Positions 53,007-61,800 of a stretch of 64,000 nucleotides of DNA are shown in pieces. The DNA comes from Nostoc sp. UHCC 0702. GTDB taxonomy: Bacteria; Cyanobacteriota; Cyanobacteriia; Cyanobacteriales; Nostocaceae. Under the pieces are notes generated by a model. The model was not told the origin of the DNA and ran no database searches. It worked only from the letters and a program-made list of their open reading frames with translations. Within the stretch, counting starts at the first letter, position 1. The number at the start of each line of letters is the position of its first letter. The DNA lies in assembly GCA_017164015.1 (NCBI GenBank), contig CP071065.1, forward strand, positions 1,243,409-1,307,408, given 5' to 3'. The translations under genes and the position numbers were made by a program.

Positions 53007-54925
53007 CACCCACTGGGAGCATCACTAGTAGAAAGTTGAGCCAAGTTAGCCAGGGGGACTTCTTCCAACTCCGGTAACTTTTCTAGGGACAGGGGAGTAG
53101 ACTGACTAACGCCAGATAAACGTTTTAAAAGGTTAGGTCTAGGATCATACAACAGGTAGATAATGCGATCGCCTACTTCCCACTCTTGGTTTGCCGACAT
53201 TATTTGTAGGCGTCCTTCTCGTTCTACTAACAAAGGCACTAACACCCCAGTCTGAATCTTTTCCTGTATGCGTTCTAGTTGATTGGCAAATTCCGTTTCA
53301 TCCAGCGTGATTGTACCTAACTTCACGCGTCCATCATTGAGGTACTCGTTCCAAGTCTTAATTGGTAAATCTGTGGCAAAAGCTTGGTTAACTTTGCTAT
53401 TTGAACTCACAGTTGCTTGTGGGTCGCGGGGAAAAACTGCTAAAACACGCGGTGGCTTAAATTCCTCAGCAGCTCGTTGAGCTAAGACAAAATTTACCTC
53501 ACCATTACTAGTCATAGCCAAAAAAGTACCCATAGAACCAAGTCCCGCTTCTTCCAGAACGGCAGCATCAAGGGCACTGCTAGAAATCACACGCAAATTT
53601 TGTGCTTCGGCTTGGGAAAAACATTCTGGGTCAGTATCAATCATCACCACATGTTCTCCCCGTTCTTGAAAAAATCGGGCAATCAAAAGACTTAAGGGAT
53701 TACAACCAACAATTACTGCCCCAGTTGCTTCTTTAGAGGTGATTTGCAAGCACCTAGCAACCCAACCGGCTGTTAGCCCTTGACAAACAACTGTCATAAT
53801 AATCGTTAAAAAGACCAGGGCTTTAATGGAATCACCACCATTGATGCCTCGCTTTGTCAGCAAAATTGCGAATAAGGAAGCAACAGAAGCAGAAACAATT
53901 CCCCTAGGAGCAACCCAGCTTAAAAACAGTTTTTGTCGCCAGTTGAGGTCACTGTTCCAGGTACACAAGAGGATGTTAATTGGACGGACAACGAACATCA
54001 GTACCAAAACAGTAAATAAACTACCCCAACCCAAAGCGAACACACTGGCAATTGATAAGTCAGCCGCTAGCAGGATAAATAGTACAGAAACGCTGAGAAT
54101 TGTTAGCTGACCTTTGAAGCTACGCAAAAGACGTTCTTCTGGCACTGAAGAATTGGCAAATACCGCTCCTGCAATTACTGTTGTCATCACTCCCGATTCG
54201 CTGCGAATCATCTGCGCCCAAGAAAACAGGCCCCAAAGTATCGCCAGCACCACCAGGTTTTTAAGCTCGAAAGAGAGAAAATTGGCGCGTTTGAAAATAA
54301 AGCTCATCAAATAGCCGCCAAATGCACCAATTGCCCCACCAATTCCCAGACGCATGAGTAACCCAATGATGGCGTTGATTGGATCAGCATCACCGTTGAC
54401 AATTGTGTCAAGGACAACAAAAGCGAGGATAGCTCCCACAGGGTCGATTAAAACCCCTTCCCCTTCTAAAAGCGTTGCTACTTGCCGATCAACATTGATT
54501 TGTTTAAGCAGAGGGCCGACAACGGTTGGCCCTGTCACCACAACTATGGAAGCGTAGAGAAAAGCTATGTTCCAAGGAAATTCGCCCAGCCAGTGAGCTG
54601 CCATGCTACCGCCAAGCAGTGTAACTAGCGTTCCTAGGGTGACAAGTAATTGCAGGCTAACTGAAACTCTGTCCAATTCTCGTAGATTCAGGTTAAGTCC
54701 GCCTTCAAATAGAATTATTGCCGTCGCTAGCGACACAATCACTTCTAGTCCTGTGCCTAGCAAATGGGGGTGCAATAACCCAATTCCATCAGAGCCAAGC
54801 ACAATACCTAATAGCAGTAACAAGACAATGCTAGGTACACGCAAGTATGCAGCTAGTACCTGGGCGCTAATCCCTGCAAAAACAGCGCTCACCATCTGTA
54901 CGGTAATTTCAAAAGATGCTTCCAT
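53006..54925 (-). CDS. CPA1 (NhaP-type) cation/proton antiporter with TrkA-N domain
   Basis: 639 residues. About 12-13 membrane segments fill residues 1-395 (FEGGLNLNLREL, VTGPTVVGPLLKQ, EGVLIDPVGAILAF; the DP pair is typical of CPA1). A cytoplasmic TrkA-N Rossmann domain follows (GAVIVGCNPLSLLIARFFQERGEHVVMIDTD), then a TrkA-C-like end. It exchanges Na+ or K+ for H+ and is probably gated by a nucleotide. The last residues (STSDAPSG) are close to a repeat tract and may be partly repeat-derived. Confidence 0.9.
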   Translation of the reverse strand: MEASFEITVQMVSAVFAGISAQVLAAYLRVPSIVLLLLLGIVLGSDGIGLLHPHLLGTGLEVIVSLATAIILFEGGLNLNLRELDRVSVSLQLLVTLGTLVTLLGGSMAAHWLGEFPWNIAFLYASIVVVTGPTVVGPLLKQINVDRQVATLLEGEGVLIDPVGAILAFVVLDTIVNGDADPINAIIGLLMRLGIGGAIGAFGGYLMSFIFKRANFLSFELKNLVVLAILWGLFSWAQMIRSESGVMTTVIAGAVFANSSVPEERLLRSFKGQLTILSVSVLFILLAADLSIASVFALGWGSLFTVLVLMFVVRPINILLCTWNSDLNWRQKLFLSWVAPRGIVSASVASLFAILLTKRGINGGDSIKALVFLTIIMTVVCQGLTAGWVARCLQITSKEATGAVIVGCNPLSLLIARFFQERGEHVVMIDTDPECFSQAEAQNLRVISSSALDAAVLEEAGLGSMGTFLAMTSNGEVNFVLAQRAAEEFKPPRVLAVFPRDPQATVSSNSKVNQAFATDLPIKTWNEYLNDGRVKLGTITLDETEFANQLERIQEKIQTGVLVPLLVEREGRLQIMSANQEWEVGDRIIYLLYDPRPNLLKRLSGVSQSTPLSLEKLPELEEVPLANLAQLSTSDAPSG

Positions 54926-55789
54926 GTTTGAGATTTTGAGCGATATATTTCAAAATCTTTTGTAAAGAAGTGTAAATATTACCCTTATAGGGTACAACAT
55001 CACATTCTTGTCTTTTGCTAAATTCAAGCTTTTTTTCATACGTAGTTATTTATCTTACTTATTTTGTTAGCTGTGGGATAAAAAGTTGTATTTTTTGGCT
55101 ATAACATTGATAACGCTTTTGAAATACTTAGTACCAATCTAAGATAGAGAACTATATTTAACTTCGCAATTATCCACAAATATAGTCAAAGATATCTATA
55201 AATTGCTAGTGGAAACCCCTATTTATAACCTCAATTTTAGGGTAAGTTTTTACAGAAGTTGTGAAAATAAAAAGTCATTATATATCTTGTTGGCTTGCAA
55301 GTGCCAAAGTGAAGAGGTTGTAATTAATCATTTCGCCGTAAAAAATCAAATAGTTGTAAAAGACTGGGGACTCGGAAAACCCAATCCCCAAGTAGAGGAG
55401 TGGCGTAGCTAGAGCCGCGAACCTTCGGTATAGCCAGGGACTCACGAAACGTGACCAGTTAACAAATTGTACTGATACCATTTCCCAAAATTGCTGATAC
55501 AAGTCACTTCCCCAGCTTCCTCAAACCCACGGCAGTTGCACTCAACAAACAGGTAACTGCCCATAGTTTCCCGACTTGAGCAGACTGCCGTGGGTACTTC
55601 CCTTGGCTTTGCCAGTCACCTGGGTTGGGAAAGCCTCCCGCAGTGCTGGACTCACCGCAACGCACTCCCTCCTCTGCTTCAGAAAGCTCTCTTCTGTGAC
55701 ACCCAGTTTCATCTGTCCAAAATTTTTTTAGCAAAGGCTGTTGACATCAACAGGCAAATTAGTTATTGTTAATAAGGTCTGAGTCTGAT
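54926..55789. other. Intergenic region with a palindromic repeat
   Basis: Mostly AT-rich to 55370. The block 55500-55740 has a 12-bp perfect inverted repeat, ACCCACGGCAGT (55525-55536) and ACTGCCGTGGGT (55584-55595). It looks like a dispersed repeat, and the open frames across it are not credible genes. Confidence 0.55.
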
Positions 55790-55862
55790 GCCCCCATCGT
55801 CTAGAGGCCTAGGACACCTCCCTTTCACGGAGGCGACGGGGATTCGAATTCCCCTGGGGGTA
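55790..55862 (+). tRNA. tRNA-Glu (anticodon TTC)
   Basis: 73 nt beginning GCCCCCATCGTCTAGAGGCC. The acceptor stem is GCCCCCA/TGGGGGT. The anticodon arm is CCTCC-CTTTCAC-GGAGG with TTC, and the T arm contains GATTCGAATTC. CCA is not encoded. In cyanobacteria this tRNA also provides glutamate for tetrapyrrole synthesis. Confidence 0.95.
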
Positions 55863-55966
55863 TTTTAAGGAAGGCAAAAGCCAGACAGAAACTGAAGAAT
55901 GATAATCTTCAGTTATTTTATTTGCTTTCACATCACTAACTTTTCAGATGTGAAAGTAAATAACTA

Positions 55967-56575
55967 CTATAAATCTTGTTTAGCTAACTGCTCTACACGC
56001 TGGTAAATAGCTAAAAGATTTAGTTGTAAATCTTTGCTGAGGCGGCGTTCAATGATGGTTATGGGCATAGTCAGTTTCGGCCAAACTTGGATGGTATAGC
56101 AGAGACTAGTTCCTACATGCTCACCAAGGAAATAAGGCTCTAAACACCAACTACCAGAAAAGCCTTTAAAATCCCCCTCTACCATCTGAAAATTTATTTG
56201 TTTGGGGAAGTATTCAACTAAATCCAAAACTACACGCGCACAAAAGTTGAAATTAAGTAGACGCTGAGAGCCTATTTGCTCAAGTCGAATACCGCCGTTA
56301 GGATGCTCCAGCAGACGACTCTTGGCAAGGTTGGGTATGAAGTCAGGTAAGGCTTCATAATCTGTAAGTACCTTCCAGATTTGTTCAACGGGTTGGGGAA
56401 TTTGAATCCTAGCAGTAATTTGCCGCTGTCGCTCTGCTATTTTTTCAATTTGGACTGCCACAGATGGCAAATTACCTGCATCAGCAGCAAAATTGTCTTC
56501 TAGGCTTGCGTCCTCATCAGCGGCGATGAGATCAAAATCCTCTGTCGTGTTATGTTGTTCAGTCACTTTCGCCAA
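55967..56575 (-). CDS. START/SRPBCC-type protein (cyclase/dehydrase family)
   Basis: 202 residues starting at TTG 56575, directly adjoining the stop of the upstream kinase. After an acidic tail of ~50 residues, the Coq10-type domain begins (RQITARIQIPQPVEQIWKVLTDYEALPDFIPNL) and runs to LNLLAIYQRVEQLA. Such domains bind hydrophobic ligands. The tight link to the kinase gene suggests one transcript. Confidence 0.82.
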   Translation of the reverse strand: MAKVTEQHNTTEDFDLIAADEDASLEDNFAADAGNLPSVAVQIEKIAERQRQITARIQIPQPVEQIWKVLTDYEALPDFIPNLAKSRLLEHPNGGIRLEQIGSQRLLNFNFCARVVLDLVEYFPKQINFQMVEGDFKGFSGSWCLEPYFLGEHVGTSLCYTIQVWPKLTMPITIIERRLSKDLQLNLLAIYQRVEQLAKQDL

Positions 56576-58627
56576 TTATGGTTTGCTTTCGTCAGAAAAT
56601 TGAGGCAGAGTGAGGGTGAAGCAAATTTCGCTCAATTGAGAGTTTGAGATGGGAATACTCTCAACAGAGATTGATCCATTGAGATGCTGTACTAAGGATT
56701 TGACTAAAGCCAGCCCCAGGCCAGTCCCTGGTGTCCAACGTCCTCCTCTACCGCGACGGAACCTATCAAATATGTAGGTTGCCTCTTCTTCGGAGATGCC
56801 ACGTCCTGTGTTAGTCACCTTAATCATAACTTGATCCACAAGTTGCTCGACTTGGTGAGTGGCTTGTAAGTGAACTGTGGTGTCACGCTCCGAGTAAGTA
56901 TAAGCGTTATTTAATAATTCTTGTAAAATGCGATCAAAACTCTCTAGTTCAGTTTTTAGTTTTAACGGCTCTTCTGGTAAATCTATGGTTACACTTAATC
57001 CTTTATCTACCAGTCTTTTCTCAAAGGATGTTCCTAACTCCTGAATTTTGGTATTTAAATCAATTGTTTCCAGCTGTAGACTCTCCTGCTGAGACTCAAG
57101 TTTCTGGAGTTTTAGCAAGTCATCGATTAAATTTTTTTCTTTGGTACATTCTTTTTCTAAAATATCTAGGTATAGAGTATGACGTTCTGGCGTGATTCCT
57201 GGCCAGCGTAAATTTTTGATTGACAACAGCATATTTGTCAGTGGGTAGCGTAGGCGATCGCTCATGTTGCTCATAAACTCATCTTTGAGTTCGTTGAGTT
57301 CCCGCAGTTGTTCAACATATTGCCTTGTTCTCTCATGCAATTTGGCTTGGAGTTCCAGACTGCTTTTGAGTTTCGCTGTCCGTTCATCTACTACAGTTTG
57401 TACTTGTCGCAAAGTCTGTGATTGAATGATGGCATTGCTGACTTGGGCGCAGACCATTTCCACAAGATTTAATTCTGCTGTTTGCCAACTGCGAGGAACT
57501 GCTTGCTGTAGCACCAAAAATCCTAAAACTTTGCCTTGATTTTCTAATGGCATTAACAGCACCGCAGGCAAGGCCTCAATTGCAAACAATGGCGTCACTG
57601 TTGATGTATCCTGTAGCTCTGTATAGTCATTGATGACTACAGATTTTCCAGAGTCAGTAAAAACACGCTGGCATAAACCGCAATCTCCAAGCAAGAAAGA
57701 TTGCTCCAAACTGTCTGGTTGACTAGTGCGGTAAATTTGTGAATCCCGACTCCATTCCCCAACAACAGTAGCTTTGGCTTTGGGAATTTGTTTTTTCGGT
57801 TGAATCCTAAATAGTGGATCTGTATATTTCAGCAGGATCAGCAAACCCCGATCTGCCTGTAGAGATTCCGCAGTAGAAGCGATCGCTACCTGGAGCATCT
57901 GATTCAACTCCAGGTTGGTACGACTCAGTATTGTTAATTGCTTGATCAAGCTTTGATGTTGATTGGTTTTGTGCAAATACTGTTGTTGAATGGCAATTAG
58001 CTGTGTTTGCGCTACTTGGGAAAAAGCGATCGCACAAGATGACTCTACCGCTTTTAGCAGTTGTTTTTCTGACGCACTCCAATCATGGGCTTGGAATTTG
58101 ATCAGACTAATGACGCCGTTATTTTTACCCCCAAACCGTGCAGGAATCGCCAAAACTGCTTTTATCGGTAGTGGTAAGGATTGGCATCCAACTACTAAAC
58201 TATTTTGAATGGTCGAAATGTCTTCTATAGTCAGTGGTTCAGCAGCGCATTGGACTACTGGTACGTGCATGAGTAACTGTTCCATAGAAAACATCTCACT
58301 TGAGTGAGGCATTCCTAAATACTCATCAGAACACCAATTAGCGGCAGTCGCTTCGCCCGACACCTCACTCGTAACTGTAACTAAGCAGCAGCAGTCTACT
58401 TTGAAAGCAACTCCCAACAATTGGGCAATATCTTGCAGCATCAGTGCCGTGGCTGAATTATTGGCAATGATGTGGTTAATCTTTTGTGCCAACTCGTGGC
58501 CTGGTTGTTCCTGATGCTGCATCAGCTTGACTGGGTATGGTTGTAGTCGCTCTAGGTCATCCGGGCACTGTGGCGGCAATGATAAATGCTTGTTCATTCC
58601 TGGCACACTCTTATATAATGACCCCAT
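56576..58627 (-). CDS. GAF-domain histidine kinase lacking the phospho-acceptor His
   Basis: 683 residues from ATG 58627; the frame is open to TTG 58696. Two GAF-type domains (about 55-205 and 230-400) precede a coiled coil and a HisKA-like segment, FMSNMSDRLRYPLTNML. The expected H-box is MSHELRTPL, so the phospho-acceptor His is replaced by Asp (codon at 57257-57259). That codon lies inside a HIP1 octamer (57254-57261). The HATPase domain looks intact: ELLNNAYTYS, NTGRGISEE, GTGLGLALVKSL. It may be a pseudokinase that acts as a ligand sensor or partner. It adjoins the SRPBCC gene with no gap. Confidence 0.85.
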   Translation of the reverse strand: MGSLYKSVPGMNKHLSLPPQCPDDLERLQPYPVKLMQHQEQPGHELAQKINHIIANNSATALMLQDIAQLLGVAFKVDCCCLVTVTSEVSGEATAANWCSDEYLGMPHSSEMFSMEQLLMHVPVVQCAAEPLTIEDISTIQNSLVVGCQSLPLPIKAVLAIPARFGGKNNGVISLIKFQAHDWSASEKQLLKAVESSCAIAFSQVAQTQLIAIQQQYLHKTNQHQSLIKQLTILSRTNLELNQMLQVAIASTAESLQADRGLLILLKYTDPLFRIQPKKQIPKAKATVVGEWSRDSQIYRTSQPDSLEQSFLLGDCGLCQRVFTDSGKSVVINDYTELQDTSTVTPLFAIEALPAVLLMPLENQGKVLGFLVLQQAVPRSWQTAELNLVEMVCAQVSNAIIQSQTLRQVQTVVDERTAKLKSSLELQAKLHERTRQYVEQLRELNELKDEFMSNMSDRLRYPLTNMLLSIKNLRWPGITPERHTLYLDILEKECTKEKNLIDDLLKLQKLESQQESLQLETIDLNTKIQELGTSFEKRLVDKGLSVTIDLPEEPLKLKTELESFDRILQELLNNAYTYSERDTTVHLQATHQVEQLVDQVMIKVTNTGRGISEEEATYIFDRFRRGRGGRWTPGTGLGLALVKSLVQHLNGSISVESIPISNSQLSEICFTLTLPQFSDESKP

Positions 58628-59404
58628 AGTTGTTGTACCCAATTTCTTGGCATATTCTTCATTGTTGGTGGTGTTGCTCCACTTGCTTAAGTGCAAATTT
58701 TTGATTTGGACTTTGTTCTTTTAACTGTTGTAGCCTTTTTCTATACAGATGACCAAGATTAAGTAGTGGTATATTAAAGCAATTTATACATAAGTATGCA
58801 AATATTTAAAATACACTCAAGTGCTTTAGCCAACTCATGTTTTGGTGTTTTCTGTAGGCTTGATTGATTAACTTTGGCCTAGGATATCCTGTCTGTAACT
58901 ATACATAAACCGTAATTATTCTGGAATTAAGGCAAGCAGTTGAGCAGAAAAACCGTAATAATACTTATTTATATTTGTTTTTCAGTATAAAAATTAACTT
59001 GAGATTTTATAAAGGCAGCTTCCCTTCTATTACTCTGATCAATAGTCAAATACTATTACAGCAGAATCACTAAAAAAATGTGAATGGCTGATCAGAGTTT
59101 ATAGCAAGGGATTTGTGATCTCATTGCCTAACTCCTATTCTCTAGAATCATTTACTTATTAGGCCAATGGTGTTTTCATCTGTCAAGTACTTTTACACCC
59201 CCCTGTTATCGAAACTCAATCTTATCAAGTATATCTACTAGTCAAAAAAACTTTTATCAGTTATGTCACTACATAACTTTATAAATTTAACTGACCAAGC
59301 CTGCTATATGAGTGGGAACTCCTAACAGGGAATAGGGAATAGGCGAAGAATGAGTAAGTACAGAGTAGGGGCGGGTTGATGAATATAATCATGCTTTTGA
59401 CACT
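58628..59404. other. Noncoding region upstream of the GAF kinase
   Basis: AT-rich. The only structure noted is ACTCTGATCA (59032-59041) and TGATCAGAGT (59089-59098), a 10-bp inverted repeat with a 47-nt spacer. No gene is supported. Confidence 0.5.
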
Positions 59405-59426
59405 CCCCTCGCCTAAAGGCGAGGGG
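59405..59426 (-). repeat. Right-end hairpin of an IS200/IS605-type element
   Basis: CCCCTCGCC and GGCGAGGGG form a 9-bp stem around TAAA, next to GACACT. The minus-strand form (GGCGAGGGGAGTGTCAA) is typical of the right end of TnpB-carrying IS605-type elements. Confidence 0.65.
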
Positions 59427-59553
59427 ATTCTTGGTTCAACGAGTCCACTTCAACTAGACCCCTTGCGGTATCTAGCTCAGAGGTGGTTCTCTCGAAAGAG
59501 CGTTTACTTCCCGAGGCAAGAGCGGTAGTTGGATATTCCAAAATTTGTTTGAT
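59413..59553 (-). pseudogene. C-terminal remnant of a TnpB (IS200/IS605-type) gene
   Basis: The minus strand has a 46-codon open stretch ending VEVDSLNQESPRL and TAG, which matches the usual C-terminal tail of Nostoc TnpB proteins as I remember them. No catalytic RuvC or zinc-finger motif remains. The right-end hairpin overlaps its stop. TnpB genes in these elements produce a guide RNA from this 3' region, so an RNA-producing remnant is possible, though not shown. Confidence 0.6.
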
Positions 59554-59751
59554 TTAAATTCTGATCGTCTAGTCCCCATGAAGATTTTACCTATTCCTGG
59601 GCAGGAAACTAGAACTATGGAATAGAACCCGATATCTTCAATTGTCTTCGCGTAGCGTCTCCCCTTGGGAGAAGGTGCAGATTGCCGTTAGGCAGTTAGG
59701 TTTTTATACAGGTTGATTACCGTTCCTGTTGTACTTAATTCTACATTCAAT

Positions 59752-59889
59752 TTACTCAGGCGTAAACACCTTCAGTACGGTTTTCATCCCTTGCCTAAAG
59801 TACGCTTGGGCGGCGCTGTGCGCCTCTTCCTCAAGGGTTTTCAACCAGTCTTTCTTATAAAGTTTAGTACTGCCTGATGCTAAAGACAA
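59752..59889 (-). CDS. Small open frame of 45 codons, unknown
   Basis: TTG 59889 begins a frame reading SLASGSTKLYKKDWLKTLEEEA, then QGMKTVLKVFTPE and TAA. The composition is protein-like and helical, and the codon use is reasonable. No ribosome site is evident and the family is not recognised. It may be a fragment of a longer lost gene near the TnpB remnant. Confidence 0.3.
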   Translation of the reverse strand: MSLASGSTKLYKKDWLKTLEEEAHSAAQAYFRQGMKTVLKVFTPE

Positions 59890-59984
59890 ATATGACTATT
59901 TATGCCGACTGACTTGCAGCTAAATTATGAATGCAGCCCAGTCACTAATAAGGGTAACTGAGCTGCATTCACCAAAACAAAAGC

Positions 59985-60320
59985 CTATCCAGCCAAACTC
60001 TCGACGCTTAAGGGAACCATGTCGCCATTCCTCGTTAGTCCTAGCAGCATGGGTTGTTGGGCTTGAATTAATTGACCTGTAAGTACACAACGTTCTTCTT
60101 GCTGAGCTGTGGCAGCTATACTAGCTCGAATATCGGCTCGTGAAAACCTGGGTTTCCATTCACCTGATTTTTGCTGGACATAATTCCAGAGGATATCTCG
60201 AATTAGGGCTTGATACCCTTGATTGCCAGCTATGTCTTTGAGTTTATCTTTGAGTTCCCGCTCCAAGCGAATGCTGGTAACTTCCATGTCGGTGGTTGGG
60301 GTGCGAGCGATCGTATGCAT
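59985..60320 (-). CDS. Ribbon-helix-helix-type protein
   Basis: 111 residues. The N-terminal part (TSIRLERELKDKLKDIAGNQGYQALIRDILWNYVQ) is a strand and two helices, as in CopG/Arc-like DNA-binding proteins. The C-terminal part (RFSRADIRASIAATAQQEERCVLTGQLI) is less typical. It may regulate the small divergent genes that follow. The promoter region carries AAAGGAG, 6 nt before ATG 60320. Confidence 0.75.
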   Translation of the reverse strand: MHTIARTPTTDMEVTSIRLERELKDKLKDIAGNQGYQALIRDILWNYVQQKSGEWKPRFSRADIRASIAATAQQEERCVLTGQLIQAQQPMLLGLTRNGDMVPLSVESLAG

Positions 60321-60481
60321 GACTTTTTCTCCTTTAAGGTATGGACAGGATAGTAATACAAGTGTAGTATGTTTAAAGGAATGTTCAATAGGTGAAATTT
60401 TCTGTGAAATCTCTTTACCCCATCTCTACTTCCTTGCGTGCTACCAACTGCCGATCCAGTTGGGAATTAGCACCTGTGGGA

Positions 60482-60640
60482 GTGGAGTATTTATTTATGG
60501 GCTATGAAAGCCAAATTCATCGCCAATTTACAGAGGGTAATTATGATTTTAGATATCTCGGCATTAGCGCGCTGAATGCAAAACCACAACTAGATCAAGC
60601 AAGCGGGAGGTACAGACGAAGCAATACTGTACCGATATAA
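60482..60640 (+). CDS. Small hypothetical protein
   Basis: A frame from GTG 60482 or ATG 60497 encodes about 50 residues (MGYESQIHRQFTEGNYDFRYLG), with SALNAKPQLDQASGRYRRSN at the end. The frame is open further upstream, but those codons are not protein-like. A strong terminator follows at 60668. Function is unknown and reality uncertain. Confidence 0.4.
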   Translation: MEYLFMGYESQIHRQFTEGNYDFRYLGISALNAKPQLDQASGRYRRSNTVPI

Positions 60641-60667
60641 GACCAGAAAATTTTCGGTCAATTTCTA

Positions 60668-60706
60668 ACCCCCGCTTCACCTGAACAAGAAGCGGGGGTT
60701 TTTTTA
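60668..60706 (+). terminator. Strong intrinsic terminator
   Basis: ACCCCCGCTTC and GAAGCGGGGGT form a perfect 11-bp stem (loop ACCTGAACAA), followed by TTTTTTT. It lies 28 bp after the small gene's stop and 15 bp before the HNH-derived gene. Confidence 0.9.
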
Positions 60707-60720
60707 TAAGGAGTGAAGCT

Positions 60721-61287
60721 GTGACAACATCTTCGATGCGCTGCGCGAACGCAATGCAAGTGTTAGAGCAATCTGTGGTGGTTTTTTCTCAAAATTACTT
60801 ACCACTGTGTCAGGTCAATATCAAGCGAGCAATTATGCTGTTAGTCAAAAGCAAGGCTAAACCGCTAAGTTTCGCCATGCAAGACAGATGGCGAGTTCAG
60901 TCACCCGGCTTGTTGCTTGATGTACCAAAACACATGCGCTTGAAAATCGCCTCTAGTGAACGGATGTGGAAAATTCCGCCAGTAAATTGGCAGGAACTGT
61001 CGCAGCAAAACCATCACAGTTGCCAATATTGCGGTAGCAGCAAAAATTTCACGTTAGCTCGTGTGGGTAGGCGGGTTAAAGCCGTCCCAGACACTGGAGA
61101 CAACGTAGTCACAGCTAGTGAAAGATCTAACTCCCATAAAGGCGATCGTACCCCCCTTAAAGCTGGTATGCAACTGCGGAAAACGCCAAAATTACTAGTC
61201 CGCCTGGCGATTTCTTTTGTTGTTTGCGAAGCTTGGCGCAACAGCGCTACACAGTTCTGGATAGATGTGCAAGCAAACCTGGAATAA
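60721..61287 (+). CDS. HNH-endonuclease-derived protein without catalytic residues
   Basis: 188 residues starting at GTG 60721, supported by AAGGAG 7 nt upstream. It follows the cyanobacterial HNH family throughout: NYLPLCQVNIKRAIMLLVKSKAKPL, SCQYCGSS, NVVTA and SHKGDRTPLKAGM. The catalytic positions are lost, however. The usual TLDHV is TLARV, and the second zinc pair CxxC is SERS (S133, S136). Only the first pair C101/C104 remains. It is therefore unlikely to cut DNA. The frame is intact, so it may have a new role, such as binding. It is followed 16 bp later by a hypothetical gene, probably in the same operon. Confidence 0.75.
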   Translation: MTTSSMRCANAMQVLEQSVVVFSQNYLPLCQVNIKRAIMLLVKSKAKPLSFAMQDRWRVQSPGLLLDVPKHMRLKIASSERMWKIPPVNWQELSQQNHHSCQYCGSSKNFTLARVGRRVKAVPDTGDNVVTASERSNSHKGDRTPLKAGMQLRKTPKLLVRLAISFVVCEAWRNSATQFWIDVQANLE

Positions 61288-61303
61288 CAGGAGAGCATAA
61301 GGA

Positions 61304-61693
61304 ATGCTGAAATTAACTTACACCGAAGGGAGCTTTTATTTAGAGTGTTTTACTCAGTCTCTAGAAGACTGGGTGGCACAGCGAGTAATTTTCGCACTGC
61401 GTGTCGGGCAAAGTCTGTCCGTTGAACCCAGCACTGCTTCCTTTTTGCTGCCTGTTGATTTACCAGGGGTAGATTTGCTCAAGGCTGAGGTGAAACGAGA
61501 TGACAGTGAAATCATTGACCTCTGTGCTTGCGATAGCGAGTATATGGAAGTCACTTTGCGGGGTTCTTGGCTATCAGATGGTTCTGAAGACGCTGTGGGT
61601 GTGTTTGTCACCAGTATGAGCGATCGCGCCGAATTCTTGTTACAAAAACTTTGGCAGGAAGCACAAGTTTGCGCTTCCGTCATGAGTGAATAA
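61304..61693 (+). CDS. Hypothetical protein co-transcribed with the HNH-derived gene
   Basis: 129 residues. No recognised domain. Regular alpha/beta composition, with ECFTQSLEDWVAQRVIFALRVGQSLSV and a C-terminal helix (RAEFLLQKLWQEAQVCASVMSE). AGGAG lies 12 nt before ATG 61304. Its closeness to the HNH-derived gene implies a shared job. A GGGAATAGG repeat starts just after its stop. Confidence 0.65.
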   Translation: MLKLTYTEGSFYLECFTQSLEDWVAQRVIFALRVGQSLSVEPSTASFLLPVDLPGVDLLKAEVKRDDSEIIDLCACDSEYMEVTLRGSWLSDGSEDAVGVFVTSMSDRAEFLLQKLWQEAQVCASVMSE

Positions 61694-61694
61694 A

Positions 61695-61800
61695 AAAGGG
61701 AATTGGGAATAGGGAATAGGGAATGGGGAATTGCGAATTGCGAATTGGAGATTATTTCTCCCTCATCCCCCTCATCTCCCCTGCTGCCCTGCTCCCCCAC
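61695..61800. repeat. GGGAATAGGGAATAGG and CTCATCCCCCTCATC tracts
   Basis: GGGAATTG/GGGAATAG units are followed by pyrimidine units ending CCCTGCTCCCCCAC. The last ~28 bases code the C-terminus of the deacetylase in the opposite direction. Confidence 0.85.

Noticed and set aside
55504..55734. 76-codon minus-strand frame
   Set aside because: It spans a palindromic dispersed repeat, and its composition (TGCHRRELSEAEEGVRCGE) is that of translated repeat DNA.
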